A stretch of 64,000 nucleotides of DNA from Bacillota bacterium (lineage in GTDB: Bacteria > Bacillota > Clostridia > Christensenellales > Aristaeellaceae), in NCBI GenBank assembly GCA_023398575.1, contig JAEWSC010000011.1, positions 15,360 to 79,359 on the forward strand, in the 5' to 3' direction. Below are positions 63,310 to 64,000 of this stretch, in pieces (within the stretch, counting starts at the first letter, position 1; each line of letters starts with the position of its first letter). The notes below the pieces were generated by a model. That model made no database searches and was not told the origin of the DNA. It saw only the letters and a program-made list of their open reading frames with translations. The position numbers and the translations under genes are program-made.

Positions 63310-64000
63310 GTGCGTAAGAAAAAAAGCACAGTCAATGATCGCATACTTCAAATACAATCCGACCGCCGGCTTCTTCCGCACGTGCCTGATCCGGAAGAAA
63401 TCCGCCATGTTTTGGATAGGCGGTCAGACTTAAATCAGGATGGTCAAAAGCCGCAGCATGCCCGCTTTGCGGGGCGTCGCTATCTGGCAAATTTCCCTGT
63501 AACGCTAACCTTGCGGGGAAAAGGCAGAAAATCCTTTCATGCGGTATGTCAGGATGTATCGCAAACAGGTATGCAGCTTCTTGTGCCCAAAGGAATGCTA
63601 CCATCAGATTTTGAAGTTGGTGAAACCTGTGGATTGAATTTTAACTTGCAGCCTGGTATTTTGCAAGAAGGCACGGAAAAGCGCTACCGCATCAAGGCGG
63701 ATGTAGTTAGAATAGCCACGGAAAAAGACCGGTTTGCAGTCAAATTTCATGAGCCACTTTATTCCTACCGCCGCAGAAGCAAGGATGGGCTTTTATCCAC
63801 GATGGCCACACTGCTTTTGTTGCTGGTTACATTGGTAATTGTTTTAATGCGTTCTGAAAGTGTTTTGTATTTTAGTCAGAATCAATTTCTATATGCTTAT
63901 TCTATCGCAACTGCCGGATTTCTGCTTTCACGCTATCTTTTTGGTGCATTATACCGTCCCATTCCGGTGGACCCAGAATATACCCCTTCTATTACTATTG
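63310..64000 (+). CDS. PilZ-domain glycosyltransferase (N-terminal PilZ, membrane helices, GT2 start), partial
   Basis: Open frame from GTG 63310 (GAGG at 63299-63302) running off the right edge after 230 codons. The N-terminal half is a PilZ domain with both c-di-GMP-binding motifs, R-x-x-x-R (RFAGR) and D-x-S-x-x-G (DVSQTG). Two membrane helices follow (about 162-180 and 193-212). The last visible residues, RPIPVDPEYTPSITI, are the usual lead-in to the nucleotide-binding strand of family 2 processive glycosyltransferases such as cellulose or hyaluronan synthases. In BcsA the PilZ domain is C-terminal; here it precedes the transferase. The glycosyltransferase part itself is outside the window. 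Confidence 0.75.
   Translation, partial: MRKKKSTVNDRILQIQSDRRLLPHVPDPEEIRHVLDRRSDLNQDGQKPQHARFAGRRYLANFPVTLTLRGKGRKSFHAVCQDVSQTGMQLLVPKGMLPSDFEVGETCGLNFNLQPGILQEGTEKRYRIKADVVRIATEKDRFAVKFHEPLYSYRRRSKDGLLSTMATLLLLLVTLVIVLMRSESVLYFSQNQFLYAYSIATAGFLLSRYLFGALYRPIPVDPEYTPSITI

Overview
The window comes from an endospore-forming Firmicute, most likely class Clostridia. The support is a spoVAC-spoVAD-spoVAE operon, a YunB-type sporulation gene, a BclA/BclB-like collagenous spore-surface protein with sigma-K-type promoters, strong purine-rich ribosome binding sites, frequent TTG/GTG starts and a moderate GC content. I cannot name a genus. No tRNA, rRNA, CRISPR array, insertion sequence or phage gene was seen.

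Layout. 1-8.3 kb: a secreted/anchored surface protein that runs off the left edge, yunB, a class A penicillin-binding protein and the spoVA operon. 8.3-15 kb: a MarR-controlled heterodimeric ABC exporter and a divergently transcribed polyprenyl-phosphate sugar transferase. 15-21.4 kb: a peptide ABC importer (binding protein, two permeases, fused double ATPase). 21.4-23.5 kb: a sugar nucleotidyltransferase and galE. 23.5-26.3 kb: the collagen-like spore-surface protein divergent from a TPR-containing glycosyltransferase. 26.4-30 kb: a second heterodimeric ABC exporter. 30-44 kb: a pectin side-chain locus (GH43 arabinanase, an ArsR-type regulator with an unusual C-terminal domain, two GH51 arabinofuranosidases, araB, inverted araD, GH78 rhamnosidase, galactonate dehydratase and KDPG/KDPGal aldolase). 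44-49.7 kb: a nucleotidyltransferase, msrAB and a redox/nitrosative-stress-type module (Fe-S protein, cupin, DUF1858, DUF438-hemerythrin-PAS) divergent from a Crp/Fnr regulator.

50-64 kb is the most unusual part. A one-directional operon encodes a solute-binding lipoprotein, a hybrid histidine kinase broken by a single in-frame TAA where a Gln codon is expected, a REC-PAS-PAS-(degenerate GGDEF)-EAL phosphodiesterase, and a Cache-HAMP-PAS-GGDEF-HD-GYP protein. Next comes a gene set that runs off the right edge: a membrane protein with an N-terminal stretch resembling ECF sigma region 2, a coiled-coil protein, a lipoprotein whose NodB-like and SGNH-like domains both lack their catalytic residues, and a protein with an N-terminal PilZ domain followed by membrane helices and the start of what looks like a family 2 glycosyltransferase. 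My reading is a c-di-GMP-regulated exopolysaccharide system placed beside its own signalling operon. The PilZ c-di-GMP motif and the degenerate active sites are visible in the sequence; the polysaccharide role is inference.

Start codons were re-chosen in several places where a ribosome binding site or promoter rules out the longest open frame.
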